Shown: piece after piece, positions 33,356 through 45,600 of the stretch
Numbering within the stretch: the first letter of the stretch is position 1
Layout of the letters: every line of letters starts with the position of its first letter
Source: Daedaleopsis sinensis
Taxonomy: Eukaryota > Basidiomycota > Agaricomycetes > Polyporales > Polyporaceae
Reading direction: 5' to 3'
Assembly (NCBI GenBank): GCA_033807695.1
Contig: CM066303.1
Coordinates: 1,488,001-1,552,000, forward strand
DNA length: 64,000 nucleotides
Notes under the pieces: generated by a model
Databases searched by the model: none
Seen by the model: only the letters and a program-made list of their open reading frames with translations
What the model was told of the DNA's origin: nothing
Position numbers and translations under genes: made by a program

Positions 33356-34995
33356 ATGCCATACGACGCCTGCCATCGTGCTCTGCAGATCAACGAAGTC
33401 TTCGTGGCCATCGTCATGTCTTTTGACACCCGAACAGCCTCAGGTCGCTGTGCGTGCGCACAATTGGCTCTCGTGTGCCACGAATTCTCCAAGATCGTGT
33501 CTCCCCTTTTGTGGCGATACTTGCCCAACCTTCTTCCTGTCTGGAACCTCATTCTTCCCGAAAACGTCCCGCGCTCCAAAGACGACGGCGGTTACTATGT
33601 CACGACGGTCAGTCCCGAGTCCACTTTTCTGTCGCGAAACCTCCTGAGCTCTCGGTCCCCTACTAGGTTCTTATTGAACGACCCAGACGCTATGATATCC
33701 CGGATTACTGGGAGAACGTCATGAGGCTCACACGTCGTGTCGTCGAGGTTGACAATGTCAACGGCCTCACTTGTGACGCGGACCTCATCGGCGCCCTAGT
33801 TTCCCGCAATCATGGGAGCTTCCTGCCTTCTCTGAAACGTCTCCAATTCCAGCAAACTGTAATCTCCGGCAACACCTTGGCGTTCCTTGCGTCAGATACT
33901 GTCACCCAGCTCGACATCGTATTCGAGCGGGGCATTACACCCGGTTACCAGGCGCCCTTCGACGAGTTGAGCCCGGAGCGTCAGGTCGTTGCCCCTCTCC
34001 TCCCATCCGACTTCCCATTCAGCTTCCCAGTCGCAATCAACCAGGCCACCCGTAGTCTAATGACTGAGTTCGTTATTATGGCAGCAGCCAAGTTCAAGAA
34101 CGTCCACACGCTCCGGATGCCCTCGCGCATCCATCCGGTGAAAGTGCCCCACCTACGGCCTCTCGCCGCACAACTCGAGGTCCTCGAGTGCACGCTGGAC
34201 GTCGCGTGCGGAACAGACATGGCCACGCTCGCGCTGCCCTTGCTCCGCGTTCTGCGTTGCTGTACTAACTACGTTGACCTGTTGTCCTTCGTTACAAACA
34301 CGTTCGCTCCGAAGCTCCAGGTCGTGGACCTCATCGACGGCAACCACTGCTCGCCTCGTGTTTCGATCATCCGGCAGCTCGTCGGAGCAATGTGCTCGTC
34401 GAGCTTCTCCGGGTCACTCCGCAGCATGTCGTTCTGCGCGTACGCTCTGGAAGACGAGGTCGGGGGCGAGGACATCGGCGCGGTCGACGAGATCCTCGAG
34501 CCCTGTTGGAACGTGTCCGCGCTGGAGTCCTTGTCTTTGATCTACGCTACCTCCCAGGGTACCTCGCTCTCGTGCACGGACGACAGCATCCTCAGCCTCA
34601 CCCGGAGCATTCCAGGAGTGAAGTATCTCAGGATCCTGGTCCCCTCCGTCTCCGGGTCGCAGAGCATCTCGCCGCTTTCCCTCGTCCACATCGCGGAGCA
34701 GTGCCCTCTGCTCGAAGAACTGCATCTCTCCGTCGACGTCTTCTCCGTCGCGGGCGAACTGCCGACGCTCGCGGCCAGCCTTGCCCCTCGGCACCCCTTG
34801 AAGACCCTCGTCGTTCTCGTCAAATCCATGGAGGGCAACACCGATAGCGTGCCGGATCTCGCTCGTTTGGTCGATCGGCTGTTCCCGAAACTCGATGTCA
34901 ACGCCTCTCGCGCTCATTACGGGTACCGGACTCCGCGCGAAACAGACCCATGGAACCCGGTGTGGGACCAGCTGAACGCTGTACGGGGCGAATGA
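33356..34995 (+). CDS. F-box/LRR-like protein, paralogue A
   Basis: Two exons, 33356-33607 and 33667-34995, give 526 residues. The N-terminus carries a degenerate F-box (LALVCHEFSKIVSPLLWRYLPNL), where the Trp-Arg-x-Leu-Pro ending is shared with the neighbouring copies. The remainder is Leu-rich. It ends with a conserved block (SLVHIAEQCPLLEELHLSVD, PDLARLVDRLFPKLDVNAS) that reappears in the copies at 36934 and 39055. The intron sits at the same place as in those paralogues. Such proteins are expected to be SCF adaptors that recruit unknown substrates through the C-terminal part. I chose the acceptor at 33666 because it alone keeps the frame (VLIERPRRYDIPDYW). Confidence 0.8.
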
Positions 34996-35269
34996 AGAGT
35001 ACGCCCGTGCTTCGAGTTTCTTTCGGTCGATGTCAACTGATTGCTGGCCTCAGACGAGTTCGATCTCTGTGGAGCGCGCAGCTCCCGTTCCCGGCTCCGA
35101 CCTTGGAACTTCAAAACATTAACCCCAACTACAACGACGAAGAAAGCATCAGACTGCCTAAATCGCAGGCATAATGACCTGCGAACATAACTGTGAGTAG
35201 CATTGGTTCAAAAGTACCCCGATGACATTACTCACCAGCAACATTCGTCAGCTCATCGTAAAACCCTCC
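34996..35269. other. Spacer between F-box copies
   Basis: A short spacer, with no gene seen. Confidence 0.4.
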
Positions 35270-36374
35270 GGCCCAACACTGTGCAAGGGGCTTCCGCGAC
35301 TCATCGTGCTTTGCGCTGCACGGCGATTCTCCTCGCCATGCTCGAGAGCAGTGATGATCAATCGCATGCAGGGCGTGCCACCTGTGCCCACTGCACACTC
35401 GTTTGTCGGCCTTTTTCCGAAATCGCACCCTCGCTCGTATGGAGGTCTTTACCTCATCTTTCTCGTTTGCGGGCGTTGCTACTACTTCCACGGTGCCACC
35501 CGATGTACCCCCATTCTGGCTACTCGAGACATGAACTCCGGGGCAGCAGTGGGAGCCTGATATCATTATGGATGTGGTGAGGTTTCCCGAATGCTACGCT
35601 ATGCTCCTACGCATGTCTGACATCACTTGGAAAGATCCTCGGGAGCGCGCAGTACAAGAACGTTACACAATGGGATACCTTTCTCTCGCACGCTATATGT
35701 GCGCGGAGTATGCCAATCAGTATTCTGTCAGTGTTCAGACGATTGCGACTCCATTCACGCCCTGGTCGCTCACAACGGCGGCACGACCTTCCTACCGTCA
35801 ATGCGGGTTCTCAATTGGCGACAGGACGAAGAGAGAGACACCGCGTCAGCATCACTACGTCGTAACTCGCTTCTCAAACTACTACGCCTTCTGGCATGTG
35901 CTTTCCTTGGCGACACAACCCGACACGATTTCGAGCGCCATGTGCGCGCGTTGGCTGCACTCCTCTCTTCCAGTTTCCCGTCTCTTTGCACATTCATCCA
36001 CGACAGCAAGATCTTTCATATTCACACACCTGCACCCCAGTACTCCAGTACTCAATATCACAGTCCCGTTATTTGCGCACAGCTTCGGACACCAAGCCAG
36101 CCCCTTGCACCCGCTTGCTGTGCTCCCTGTTACGCGTATCTAACACCCGGAGTGCACTATCAAAGATGCAGACAATTTCGACTGTTTGGGGCGCTATGTT
36201 GACCTCTCCGCGCTCGTGTTCCACGTCAGTGCTCCAGAGCTAGCGGCCGTCGAACTGCAGGATGTCAATGTTCAACATTTCAACTCAGACCCGGATCCTC
36301 GTGACATCACGAAACGCATACATGCGGTCGGCGCACCCAAGTTGTCGAACTGGCTCCGTAGCATCGCCGTATGA
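35270..36374 (+). pseudogene. F-box/LRR pseudogene, paralogue B
   Basis: Fragments in shifting frames follow the order of the neighbouring F-box genes. At about 35300 is THRALRCTAILLAMLE, then RATCAHCTLVCRPFSEIA and LVWRSLPHL. At about 35765 is ALVAHNGGTTFLPSM. At about 35950 is VRALAALLSSSFPSLCTF. At about 36190 is GRYVDLSALVFHVSAPELAAVELQD, ending at a stop by 36374. Several frameshifts are needed and the C-terminal third of the family is missing. It is a decayed tandem duplicate. Confidence 0.8.
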
Positions 36375-36933
36375 ACGACAGGTGATTGATCTTCCCGTGT
36401 ACGACAGGCCGCCCTTTTCGTCGCTCGTGCCTGTCTCGATGCTCAGGCGTCCTGGTTGTCTCTCCCGCACTCTGCACACCGAGCGAGGTTGCAGGACAAA
36501 GAGGTGGGCGAGGTCGACGGTTTGCAGGGGCGCAGAGAAAAAAGCGTACACATACTGGATTTGCGTCGGACATTTGATCTGTACTCATGGTCCCGGTATC
36601 TATTGACAACGTGTAGGAACTGTCATGCTCTCCAGAGTTTGTGCACCGGAAGCCACGCCCGCCGAAGTTGAATTTTCCGATAGATGGCGAGATTAGACTG
36701 ATCAAAAGAAAGGAAAGGTCCCGTGAGCGGGTCGCTCCTTCTCAGGCTCGGGCGGCTTTCCTCGCTTGTTTCGCACCAACCACTGCGACGAGGAAACGCC
36801 ACGCAAACGAACACAGTGGACTGTGTCCTGGTACGTCTATCTTGGTAATAGCACACAAGTGTTTGCAAGGTGCTGGGATGCTAAGCACCTTCAAGCATAC
36901 ATCGATCATCGCCTATAGAGTCTTCACGCCGAT
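36375..36933. other. Spacer between F-box pseudogene and paralogue C
   Basis: About 560 bases with no ORF of coding character. The last part is the presumed promoter of the next F-box gene. Confidence 0.4.
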
Positions 36934-38691
36934 ATGCAGACCTGGGACACCCCTGCAAGTCACCGTGCCCTCCACACCGTGGAGTTGATTCTCGCGATAA
37001 TCGAGAACTACGATTTCCGATCGCGCTCAGGGCGTGCGACTTGCGCACGCTGGGCACTCGTCTGTCGGTCGTTCTATGAAATCGCTTCCCCGCTCGTATG
37101 GAGGACGTTACCACAACTGGTCCCTTTGTGGCGCTTGCTACTACTGCCATATCATGATCAAGACTGTGGAGCTTTGCCTAAGCAGTGGGAGGAGAAGCAC
37201 GTACACCTGGTGAGTGGATTAAGGTTGACGCCCCAATACCTGGCATGTCTGACGTTAGCTGGAAAGATCATGGACGGAAAGCCGTACGAAAACAGAACGA
37301 AGTGGGACAACTTCCTCAAGCACGCTCACTACGTCCGCGAGGTCGACCATGCGAATCGTCCTCTAGGAGATCGCGACCTCATCCGTATGCTGGTCGCCCA
37401 CAACGGTGGCAAGACCTTCCTCCCATCATTGCAGCGTCTGCAGTGGCACCAAACCAGGGATAGCAGCGCTCCCCTGGAATCACTGGCTTGTACCGCACTT
37501 CTCGAGCTGCACCTGGACTGTTCCGATCAGTCCCTCAACAACACACTTCAATTCAACATCGCTCGTGACATGCAGGTGCTCGCGGCGGAACTTGCTCCCA
37601 GTTTCCCCTGTCTTCGCACGTTCATCGTCGACGCTTCCGATTTCAACGACACGTTCACGCCTATGTTCGAACGATCGCTATCACAATTTCGCCATCTGCG
37701 CACACTCCGGATTACAAGATTTTTGCGTCCTGTCACGTTTACCTTTCTAAGCTCGCTGCTGCCAGGCCTCGAACACTTTGAGTGCCCTATCAGAAGGGTA
37801 TACAATGAATCCCCTCTCTGGAACGACCTACACGCCCCGACTCTCCGAGAGCTCACCTGCTGGGGAATTTATGCGGATCTATACGCACTTACGTCTAGTC
37901 TTCGTGCCCCGGCATTGGAGACCGTTCATATGGAATCCGAGGTCTGCAACAGTCCCGACTGCCAACCCACTGGTCTTGGGGAATTCCTGGAACAGGTCAC
38001 CGCCTCTAAGTTCTCATGTTCCCTCCGTGGCATCACCGTCACCGTCACCGTCTCCGCATACTTCACGGCTTCTAGCGAAGCGCATGTCGAGCTTGTCGAC
38101 GCGCGCATGTTCCGGTCCCCCATTATGTTCAAGCTCCGGTCGCTATCCATATTCTTCGTTCCTAAGACGCAACCATCGAGCAGTATTATCCACACAGACG
38201 AGAGCATCCTCGCACTTGCCCAGGCGCTTCCCAACCTCGAGTTCTTCAGATCGTTTTTCATGGGAGTGTTGTCACCACCCGAGCTGCCGCTGCCGGCGCT
38301 CACCCCCATGTCACTCGTCCATCTCGCACGACACTGTCCGCTTCTTCGAGAAACCCATCTGTTGATCAATCTCAACTCGCCGCTCCCCGCCACGCTCGAT
38401 TTTGAGCCCCCGCGTGGCCATCCGCTGCGGGTGCTCGATCTCCCGCCTGCACTAGAAGTAGACCGGCAGGTGATCGCCGCGCCGAAGGAACTCGCCCGGG
38501 TCTTCGACGGTTTGTTTCCCGACCTCGACGTGCAGGCCTCAGTCGCGTCGACCAAAATCATGTCCCCTGAATCGATAGATCGGTCGTGGCACGAGATGTG
38601 GGACGAGGTCGAGTCTTTGCAGCGACACAGGAAAGACGAGTCTAACACGAGGGAGGCTCGGGACGTTGCGCCGGCAGCGGACAGTCAGTGA
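36934..38691 (+). CDS. F-box/LRR-like protein, paralogue C
   Basis: Read as two exons, 36934-37209 and 37267-38691 (566 residues). The 57-bp intron is a multiple of three and stop-free, so the unspliced frame is also open (585 residues). I infer splicing because the paralogue at 39055 has an intron at the same place and because IMDGKPYENR then aligns. The F-box-like start is HRALHTVELILAIIENY, then ARWALVCRSFYEIASPLVWR. The Leu-rich body ends in SLVHLARHCPLLRETHLL, FEPPRGHPLRVLDLPP and LFPDLDVQASVAS, nearly identical to paralogue D. A tract of CACCGT repeats near 38034-38052 codes a short Val/Thr alternation. The likely role is an SCF substrate adaptor, by family only. Confidence 0.83.
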   Translation: MQTWDTPASHRALHTVELILAIIENYDFRSRSGRATCARWALVCRSFYEIASPLVWRTLPQLVPLWRLLLLPYHDQDCGALPKQWEEKHVHLVSGLRLTPQYLACLTLAGKIMDGKPYENRTKWDNFLKHAHYVREVDHANRPLGDRDLIRMLVAHNGGKTFLPSLQRLQWHQTRDSSAPLESLACTALLELHLDCSDQSLNNTLQFNIARDMQVLAAELAPSFPCLRTFIVDASDFNDTFTPMFERSLSQFRHLRTLRITRFLRPVTFTFLSSLLPGLEHFECPIRRVYNESPLWNDLHAPTLRELTCWGIYADLYALTSSLRAPALETVHMESEVCNSPDCQPTGLGEFLEQVTASKFSCSLRGITVTVTVSAYFTASSEAHVELVDARMFRSPIMFKLRSLSIFFVPKTQPSSSIIHTDESILALAQALPNLEFFRSFFMGVLSPPELPLPALTPMSLVHLARHCPLLRETHLLINLNSPLPATLDFEPPRGHPLRVLDLPPALEVDRQVIAAPKELARVFDGLFPDLDVQASVASTKIMSPESIDRSWHEMWDEVESLQRHRKDESNTREARDVAPAADSQ

Positions 38692-39054
38692 TGCGGATGG
38701 TCCATGGTTCGCCGGGAGGGTGCTCGATATCTGCCAGTGTCCGTCAACTACATGCTCAAAAAAATAGAATCTGGTATGAATGCATGGGCACCCCTCGCGC
38801 GTTCATGGACAAGCTGGGAGCTTTCGGGGGTAGTAACTTGCATTGGCAAGGGGCAGAGAGTGAGATTAGATTAGATGAAAGGTTTCGCGAAGCGCGCGCC
38901 GGAGCTTCAAGTTGGGCGGCTTCCTCTCCTGTCTTTGCACCACGCCATCCTGGTAAGTACATACCAGCAACGCTCCACGAGCATCTACATGAGATGATTT
39001 ACTGACGGTCTCTATGTGTACGTACATCAGTGTTCATAGAACCTCTACGCCGAT
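38692..39054. other. Spacer between paralogues C and D
   Basis: About 360 bases. The stretch just before the start codon resembles that before paralogue C (GTGTTCATAGAACCTCTACGCCGATATGCA against TAGAGTCTTCACGCCGATATGCA), so the duplication included the 5' flank. Confidence 0.5.
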
Positions 39055-40831
39055 ATGCAATCCTACCAGGACAAAGGTTCAGCTGCCACCTGGCACCGTG
39101 CTCTCCAATGCACGGAGTTAGTCCTTGCTATCCTCGAGCAGTATGATGTCCGATCGCCCTCAGACCGTGCGACCTGTGCTCGCTGGGCACTTGTCTGTCG
39201 GTCGTTTGCCGACATCGCCTCCCCGCTGGTATGGAGAACGTTACCACAATTGGTCCCTTTGTGGTGTTTATTACTCCCAGACTATCGTCGGCGCTGGTGG
39301 AGGCGTCAGGACAGGGCCCTACCTCAGGAGTGGGGGGAGAAGTCCCTGGACGTTGTGAGTGTGCTGCTTCTACGTTATCAGGAGACGGTATTTCTTGACG
39401 GTACCCGAACAGATCATCACCGGGAAACCGTACGAAAACAGGGTGAGGTGGGACAACTTCCTCAAGCACGCTAACTACGTCCGCGAGGTCGACGGTGCGA
39501 ATTATTCTCTAGGCGATTGTGACCTCATCCGAATGGTGGTCTCCAACAACGGTGGCAAGACCTTCCTGCCGTCTTTGCAACGTCTGAAGTGGAAACAACA
39601 CATAGATAGCGCCCCCGCCCTAGCGTTACTATCGTGCAGCGCTCTCCTCGAGCTGCGCTTGGATTGCTCCGATCGGTCTCTCAACCTCCAATTCGATCGT
39701 GTTCACCATATGCGGGCTCTCGCGGCGGTGCTTCCTCCCAGCTTCCCTTCTCTTCGCACCTTGATCTGTGTCTGCCCCGGGATCTGCATGGACGACGTCA
39801 CGCCTGTGTTCGAAGAGTTGCTACCACAGTTCCGCAACCTGCACACCCTCCAAATTCCTAGAGATTGGCGGCCCGTCACGATTGCCTCCCTGAGCTCGTT
39901 GTTGCCGCGCCTTGTGCGCTTCGAATGCCCTATCGGAAGGGCAAACCATGACCCTCCCTGGGTCGACCTATACGCCCCAACTCTCCGGGAGCTTACTTCC
40001 TGGGGGTCCTACACGGACGTATATGTGCTCATATCCGGAATTCATGCCCCAGAATTGGAGACCATTAGTCTGACATGCCATGACTTCGACAACCCACATT
40101 CCCGACCGACCCGTCTCGGGGAATTCCTAGAAGCGATTACCGCCTCCGGATTCTCATGTTCTCTCCGTAACATCTCTATGACCATCTCCACACGCCTCAC
40201 AGTGACCACTAGTCAAGGCTCGGAGGATGTCGAGCTGCTTGACGCGCGCGTGTTCCAGTCCCCCCACATGTCCAGACTCCGGTCCCTAGACCTCGTCTTC
40301 ATTGCCGTTTCGACGACGAGGCCGTTGAGCACGATCGTCCACTCCGACGAGAGCATCCTCGCTCTCGCTAAGGCCCTTCCCGACCTCGAGTTCTTCAAAT
40401 CGTTCTTCACGGGAGTGGTGGCACCAGCCGAGCTGCCGCGGCCGACGCTCACCCCCATCTCGCTCGTCCATCTCGCTCGGCACTGCCCGCTTCTACAGGA
40501 AATCCATCTGTTGACCAACCTGAACTCGCCACTCACCGTTCCGCTCGATTTTGAGCCCCCGCGTGGCCATCCGCTGCGGGTGCTCGATCTCCCGCCCTCG
40601 GCAGCCCAGCAGGTGATCACCGCGCCGAAGGAGCTGGGCCGAATGATCGGCGGTCTGTTTCCCGATATCGACGTGCAGGCCTCGATTGCGTCGAGCAAGA
40701 TGACGCGGGGTGAGCACTGGCGCGCGGATCGGTCGTGGTACGAGATGTGGGAGGAGGTCGGCTCTTTGCAGCGACGTAGGAGAGACTCGGAGAGGATGGG
40801 CTCGGACATGACTAGTACTGCATGTTTGTAG
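39055..40831 (+). CDS. F-box/LRR-like protein, paralogue D
   Basis: Two exons, 39055-39354 and 39413-40831, give 572 residues. The product is strongly similar to paralogue C along its whole length: HRALQCTELVLAILEQY, ARWALVCRSFADIASPLVWR, GKPYENRVRWDNFLKHA, NNGGKTFLPSLQRLKW, DFEPPRGHPLRVLDLPP and GLFPDIDVQASIASSK. Here the intron is not a multiple of three, so splicing is required. This confirms the intron position used for paralogue C. Divergence between the copies is spread across the Leu-rich body, as expected for a substrate-binding surface under change. Confidence 0.85.
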
Positions 40832-41309
40832 GAAACACCTTGCGCTATTAAATATGAGTCCAGTGGGAGGAAAATTGAGATTATACAAGACCGATCGCGC
40901 TCATTCCGATCTGATACAGTAGTGTGTATCTGAATTGAAGTACACCATCGATACCGACCACCAAAAGTCATCGGTCAATCCGGAAGATGGCGCAATCCTC
41001 ACATATCCCAGGCAGGCGTGTCTAGCGAGCATGATAGCTGGATATGAAAAGGCTCCTGGTGTCCGTAGTCCCGCACGTTGATCATCATGCGGGTCACAAG
41101 TACAGATGACAAGCTGCGGCGTTCGGGTGTTGGTTAGTTGCGGGACCGGGAGTCAGACTGCGTTAACTGATGATACTCACACAGTCGTTAGCGTTGTCAG
41201 GAAACCTTGATATCCGGGCTGGAGTATAAACAGCAGGCCATGTCAGCGAAATATTTGTGCTAGCGTTAGCCACTACCGCAGGTCGATCACCTCCGCAAGC
41301 TGCAGTGAT
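40832..41309. other. Intergenic region, convergent 3' flanks
   Basis: No gene was recognised. Small exon-like pieces of the minus-strand membrane gene may extend into it (a Leu-Ala-Glu-Val-Ile-Asp-Leu-Arg string just after an AG near 41290). Confidence 0.4.
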
Positions 41310-42566
41310 ACGTCAGCCTCGATCGTGTCAGGATACGTGGTGGATAGGCAAACACCGCACCAGATATGTCAAGACGTTCGACACATGGCAGACCATGAGG
41401 ATACTGAGCAATACTGCAGTCAGCAGGGAATGAGGGGATTTATACTATCGCTAGGCACGTGCCTGAAGTAGACCGTTCCTTCGAGGAGGCATAAGAGGAG
41501 ATCGGGGCAGTGTGCATATGTAACTCACCGTCTCGTAATATCAGATAGAACAGACCGCCGCGCCAGGCGATGGCCTGCTGAAGAGAGCGTGCAAGGGTCA
41601 AGCCGAAGACTGTCACTTCGATTGCCAGCATCACACTCCAAGCGAGTGCATATTCTGGATTTTGTCGCGCGTGAACTCTGTGGCAGCTCTGATGGGAGTT
41701 AGCTACTCACTTTGACTTGGGGTTGGGGGGCGTCAGAGCATGGTTCGAGCCATAGCTATGCAAAACTTCACTCACTGCGCGTTGTATGATATGAAAATAC
41801 AACCTGGGGGATCTTGAACCAATACCCTGGACCCGCCTAATGCCTCCAGTTCGACCAGTCTACTGGGATCTCGGCCAGAAACAACGGCCCACTGTCATCA
41901 TATCAGGGTCAGATGGCCATAGGTGTACGAGGAGATCGACATACCAGACCGACCGCGCCTCCCATGGCGATCAGGGTGCCTAGAAGGGCGCCGATTCTGC
42001 GGCTGCAGGTGTACAGCGCATATGTGCGCATCACTAACAGCACTGTGTATGACTTTAGCATTGTATGATTTAGCAGGAGACTTATTGAATATATACTAAC
42101 GTGCGACGAGACCTTGCGAGAAGAGGGAGGTGAGTCCGTGGTACAGCTGCAACTTCGTGCATCTGCGGAGAGCCAAGTGAGCCTGTGTTTCGATAATGTG
42201 ATGCTGGGTGAACAAGGTTATATACTCACGTCTGCGACAAAGCAATGGGTAATATCGGCATCTCAGGGAAGGATAGGGCGTAATGAAGAGATGGGGACGA
42301 ACCTCTTCCGAATGGTCCACAAAGTACTCATAGGTGATCGGTAGCTGCGAGAGAACCAACATGTATCGCGTAGCGAGAAGAACGACGGAAGGCCAGGAGA
42401 GGCAATTGTTCCAAAAACGCTCTACTATGGAGGACATAGTCAAGAGATAGTCGTAGTATAGGACGGCTGGTAGATCGTCAATGAAGGCGCCTCTGTCGAG
42501 TCATTCCTGCGCAACGTACCAAGTGCCGCTGATAACAGTAGTCTGTTGAGATAATTGAGGTGTGCA
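41310..42566 (-). CDS. DUF6533-type seven-helix membrane protein, 5' and 3' ends unresolved
   Basis: Recognisable exons on the minus strand include 42566-42520 and 42466-42303 (ALAVLYYDYLLTMSSIVERFWN, the DUF6533 core with its Tyr-Asp-Tyr and Phe-Trp). Next come a small exon (MPILPIALSQ) and TKLQLYHGLTSLFSQG at about 42150. MRTYALYTCSRRIGALLGTL lies at about 42000, WAVVSGRDPSRLVELEAL near 41880 and the AWSVMLAIEVTVFGLTLARS/LFYLILRDG block at 41640-41540. A last helix (LLSILMVCHVSNVLTYL) is at about 41400. The family is abundant in Agaricomycetes, with unknown function and a receptor-like topology. The start exon and the usual ending (SRxxLNLR) were not found, so this copy may be truncated. 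Confidence 0.55.
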
Positions 42567-44770
42567 CTGAAAAGGCCAGGGGGTGGGAACGAGCATTCAA
42601 CAGTGGGCAAAACAGTTATTTCACATACATAGAAACAGCAGAGACGAGCATCTTGAACAACCGCAGAAAGGAGAATGCGCAAAAGACAATGCAGCAACGG
42701 CTAGTAAGAGACGTGGTTCAGTTACGAAACAGAGAGGGGGAGTTCACAGGAGCTATGTCCAGGGGGAGCCTTATGAGTGTGCGGTTTCGGTCGTTGGTAC
42801 CTCATCGCTAGGGAGCCAGATATCTGTCAAGTGTGTGATAGAAATCAAATGACGACCAGTGACTCCTCAAATAAGACAGCACGTACCACAAGACCTTGCA
42901 GCCAGATCTCGAGTCATGACGACTCTGTTCACGCATACGTCGGGCAGGGCGAAACTGTATGAATTGAGCGCGCGGGCGCAGCGCGGACGAGTCATCTGGC
43001 TCGCGTCGCTACCGCTTTCTTGCGCGACCGGGGAGGGTCGAGCTCAAGCCGGCGGAGGTGAATACATACATTGTCTAGGATGTAATGTAGCTGAAGCAGA
43101 GAATCGTAGGACATTAGTACTGAATGGATGAGAGACAGGGAGACAAGTGAGATGAGGAGAAAGCTTGCATATATGCACTGTTCTGATAGATTTGGGCGAG
43201 AAATAGGTGGAAGAAGAAATAGGGAAGCGGATGGGCCGGTGAAAGGAGAAGAAGAACACGAAGTCCGGGGACGTACTTAGTAGTTACTAGTACTGCTGCG
43301 CCGGCAGTCAAAAGACATTTACTGAGGGCAGAGTAGATCGCGTTTACTATTTATTCGACGGTTTTCATAGCTCCAGTTTGAGAACTGAGATGTAGGAGAA
43401 GAGAAGTCTGTTCGTGGTCCCGGTCAAGTTGCAAGTGATGGTCATTGTCAAAATGGTTCGAAAGCCTGAGTCAGCGCCTCAAAGCGCGTCCTCGGCGCTT
43501 ATGCTACCAAATCAAGCCGTCGCCCGGCGCCGTTGTCTTCATCTCTCCTGCCAACTCCGAGTCTGCGCACTGTTGGGGCGGCGCAGTCCGTGCTGAACCT
43601 GCTAGCTGTCTTGGAGCCTCTTCTTCTGTGCCGTACATTTGCTCAGCCAGTCTACAACGTTCCCATGAACTTGCATCATCTCCAGGTCGACAAAGTGCCA
43701 GCAAAGCCGTCAACCTACGCGTCGACTGTTTGCTCCCGGCACCTCTATTAGTGTCGCCTCTTTTTCCGGAGACGAAACGGACGATACTAGAAGCTGCTAG
43801 TTGCAATAGGCGGATCTATCATAGGTGGGCATGCTGGGCTTGAGACTCGATAACATTGTGGCTTTCCCATTCTATCCTATGTCAAATGCGCTTGCACCGA
43901 TCATCATGCATCATTCCCCGACGCCACAATTTATCTATACTGCTGCGTCAGGACACTACAAGCACCGTCTTGACGGCCCGGGGCAGATGTGAATCTGCAC
44001 ACATGTGAGTGCCCGACGCGGGTCGCACGAGCGCGACACGTACTTTCGCTACGTGGAGAGCTGCCGCTGCTCGCGTTGTCGTTTTACGACGTGAGGGCTA
44101 CCTGCGACCGCCGACTGCAGCGACGCGAGCTTGGTGGGCGGGACGGACTATGCGGCGGCTCATCGTTCCGTAACAAGCATGCTCCGTGATGCTTACGACA
44201 GACATCTATCCTTTCAAGGCCCCTCGGGCCTCCACCCTTCCTATCGCCCTCAGCTATGATCAGCGAGGGTGTCTTCTTCGTGGCGCTTGACGGAACGTAG
44301 ATAATAGTGGCGTGCAGGTGGACTGTCTCTGGCAGCAATGAGTGCGATCTCCGCGGATCCTCTAATCTGGTTCATATCAGCTGACGAATATCCTCTCTTT
44401 ATATGCTAGGACCTTAGACTTCAGAAAGACCTCTTTAGCTGGAGGCGACCCGGAGGCTTCGTCTCTCTTGAGACTTCAAGTTCTTTTTCAATCCTGTACG
44501 ATCATCGCGATGGCCACCTCGTTGGCCTTCCACCTCCCATGTCAGTCAACAAGACCATATTGAACAAGGGTCGCTCCGTTCTCTGAATGACACATTGGAG
44601 CTTCTCGGACCTTGTGGTATGAACGATGATTCCATTGATACGTTCGGACAACATTCATCTCCTGCGCGCCCACACGATCGTGTTCTGAACATGCTGTTCG
44701 TGACGCTCTACATAAACTCTTGCTCACTACTTTCTGGAATCACCCACCCTTCACTGGATAATCTGCTACT
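42567..44770. other. Gene-poor stretch, 2.2 kb
   Basis: Only short overlapping ORFs are present, none with GC-rich third positions or a known motif. The first exon of the DUF6533-like gene probably lies in the first few hundred bases. The right end is the promoter of the carbonic anhydrase gene. Confidence 0.45.
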
Positions 44771-45600
44771 ATGACTCAAGACCTCATTCTCGCCCACCTC
44801 CTGCACAACAACGCCGAATGGGCAGAGGGGATCAAAGGCACCGATCCCAATTACTTCAAGGAGCAAGCCGAGAACGAACAAGCACCTAAAGTGAGTAGCT
44901 ACCTCCACCCCAGACTTGTGCTCGCTCGCAATCTACTTCGGACTGTCCACTTGAGTTTCGAACCTCCGTAACACCAGGCTCATGTTCATGAGACTCGAAT
45001 CTGACCTCTCCTTGACATTCCCTCTACACAGGTGCTCTGGATTGGCTGCGCCGACTCCCGCGTGCCGGAGTCTGTCGTCACAGCCTCTATGCCAGGCGAC
45101 ATCTTCGTCCACCGTAACATCGCGAAGTAGGCCGCTCAGACTACATACTCAGCGCTAGCGTGTGTCTCTGACATTCGTCACCCAGCCAATTCGATCCGAA
45201 GGACGACAACGGGTTCTCCGTCCTCTCATACGCGGTGGAGACGGTCGGCGTGCAGCACATCATCGTTGTCGGCCACACCCGATGCGGCGGCGTCGCCGCG
45301 GCCATGCGCACCGCCGAGGACCCCTCGCCGAGCCCGCCGTCTTCCGCCGTCGAGCGGTGGCTCGAGCCCCTCGTCGAGCTTGCGCGGCACACGGAGCACG
45401 ACCTCGACGTGCTCACGCGTGCGAACGTGCGCGCGCAGGTGGAGAAGATCGCCCGGTTGGACGTCGTCCGGCGCGCCTGTGAGGCAGGAGGCCGGACTGT
45501 GCGTGTCCACGGGTGGCTGTATGTCATCGAGGAGGGGAGGCTCCGTGACCTCAATATGTCCCTTGTTGTCGGGAAGGAAGACGAAGTAGTGGCGCAGTGA
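44771..45600 (+). CDS. Beta-carbonic anhydrase
   Basis: Exons 44771-44890, 45032-45126 and 45186-45600 encode 209 residues. The zinc and catalytic motifs of the beta class are complete: CADSRVPES (Cys ligand with the Asp-Arg dyad) near residue 45 and GHTRCGGV (His and Cys ligands) near residue 106. RNIAN-x-F and the C-terminal [16 protein letters not shown] also fit. The enzyme hydrates CO2 to bicarbonate, supplying carboxylases and CO2 sensing. The absence of an N-terminal extension suggests a cytosolic form. The start is the first ATG and gives the usual [20 protein letters not shown] opening. Confidence 0.94.
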
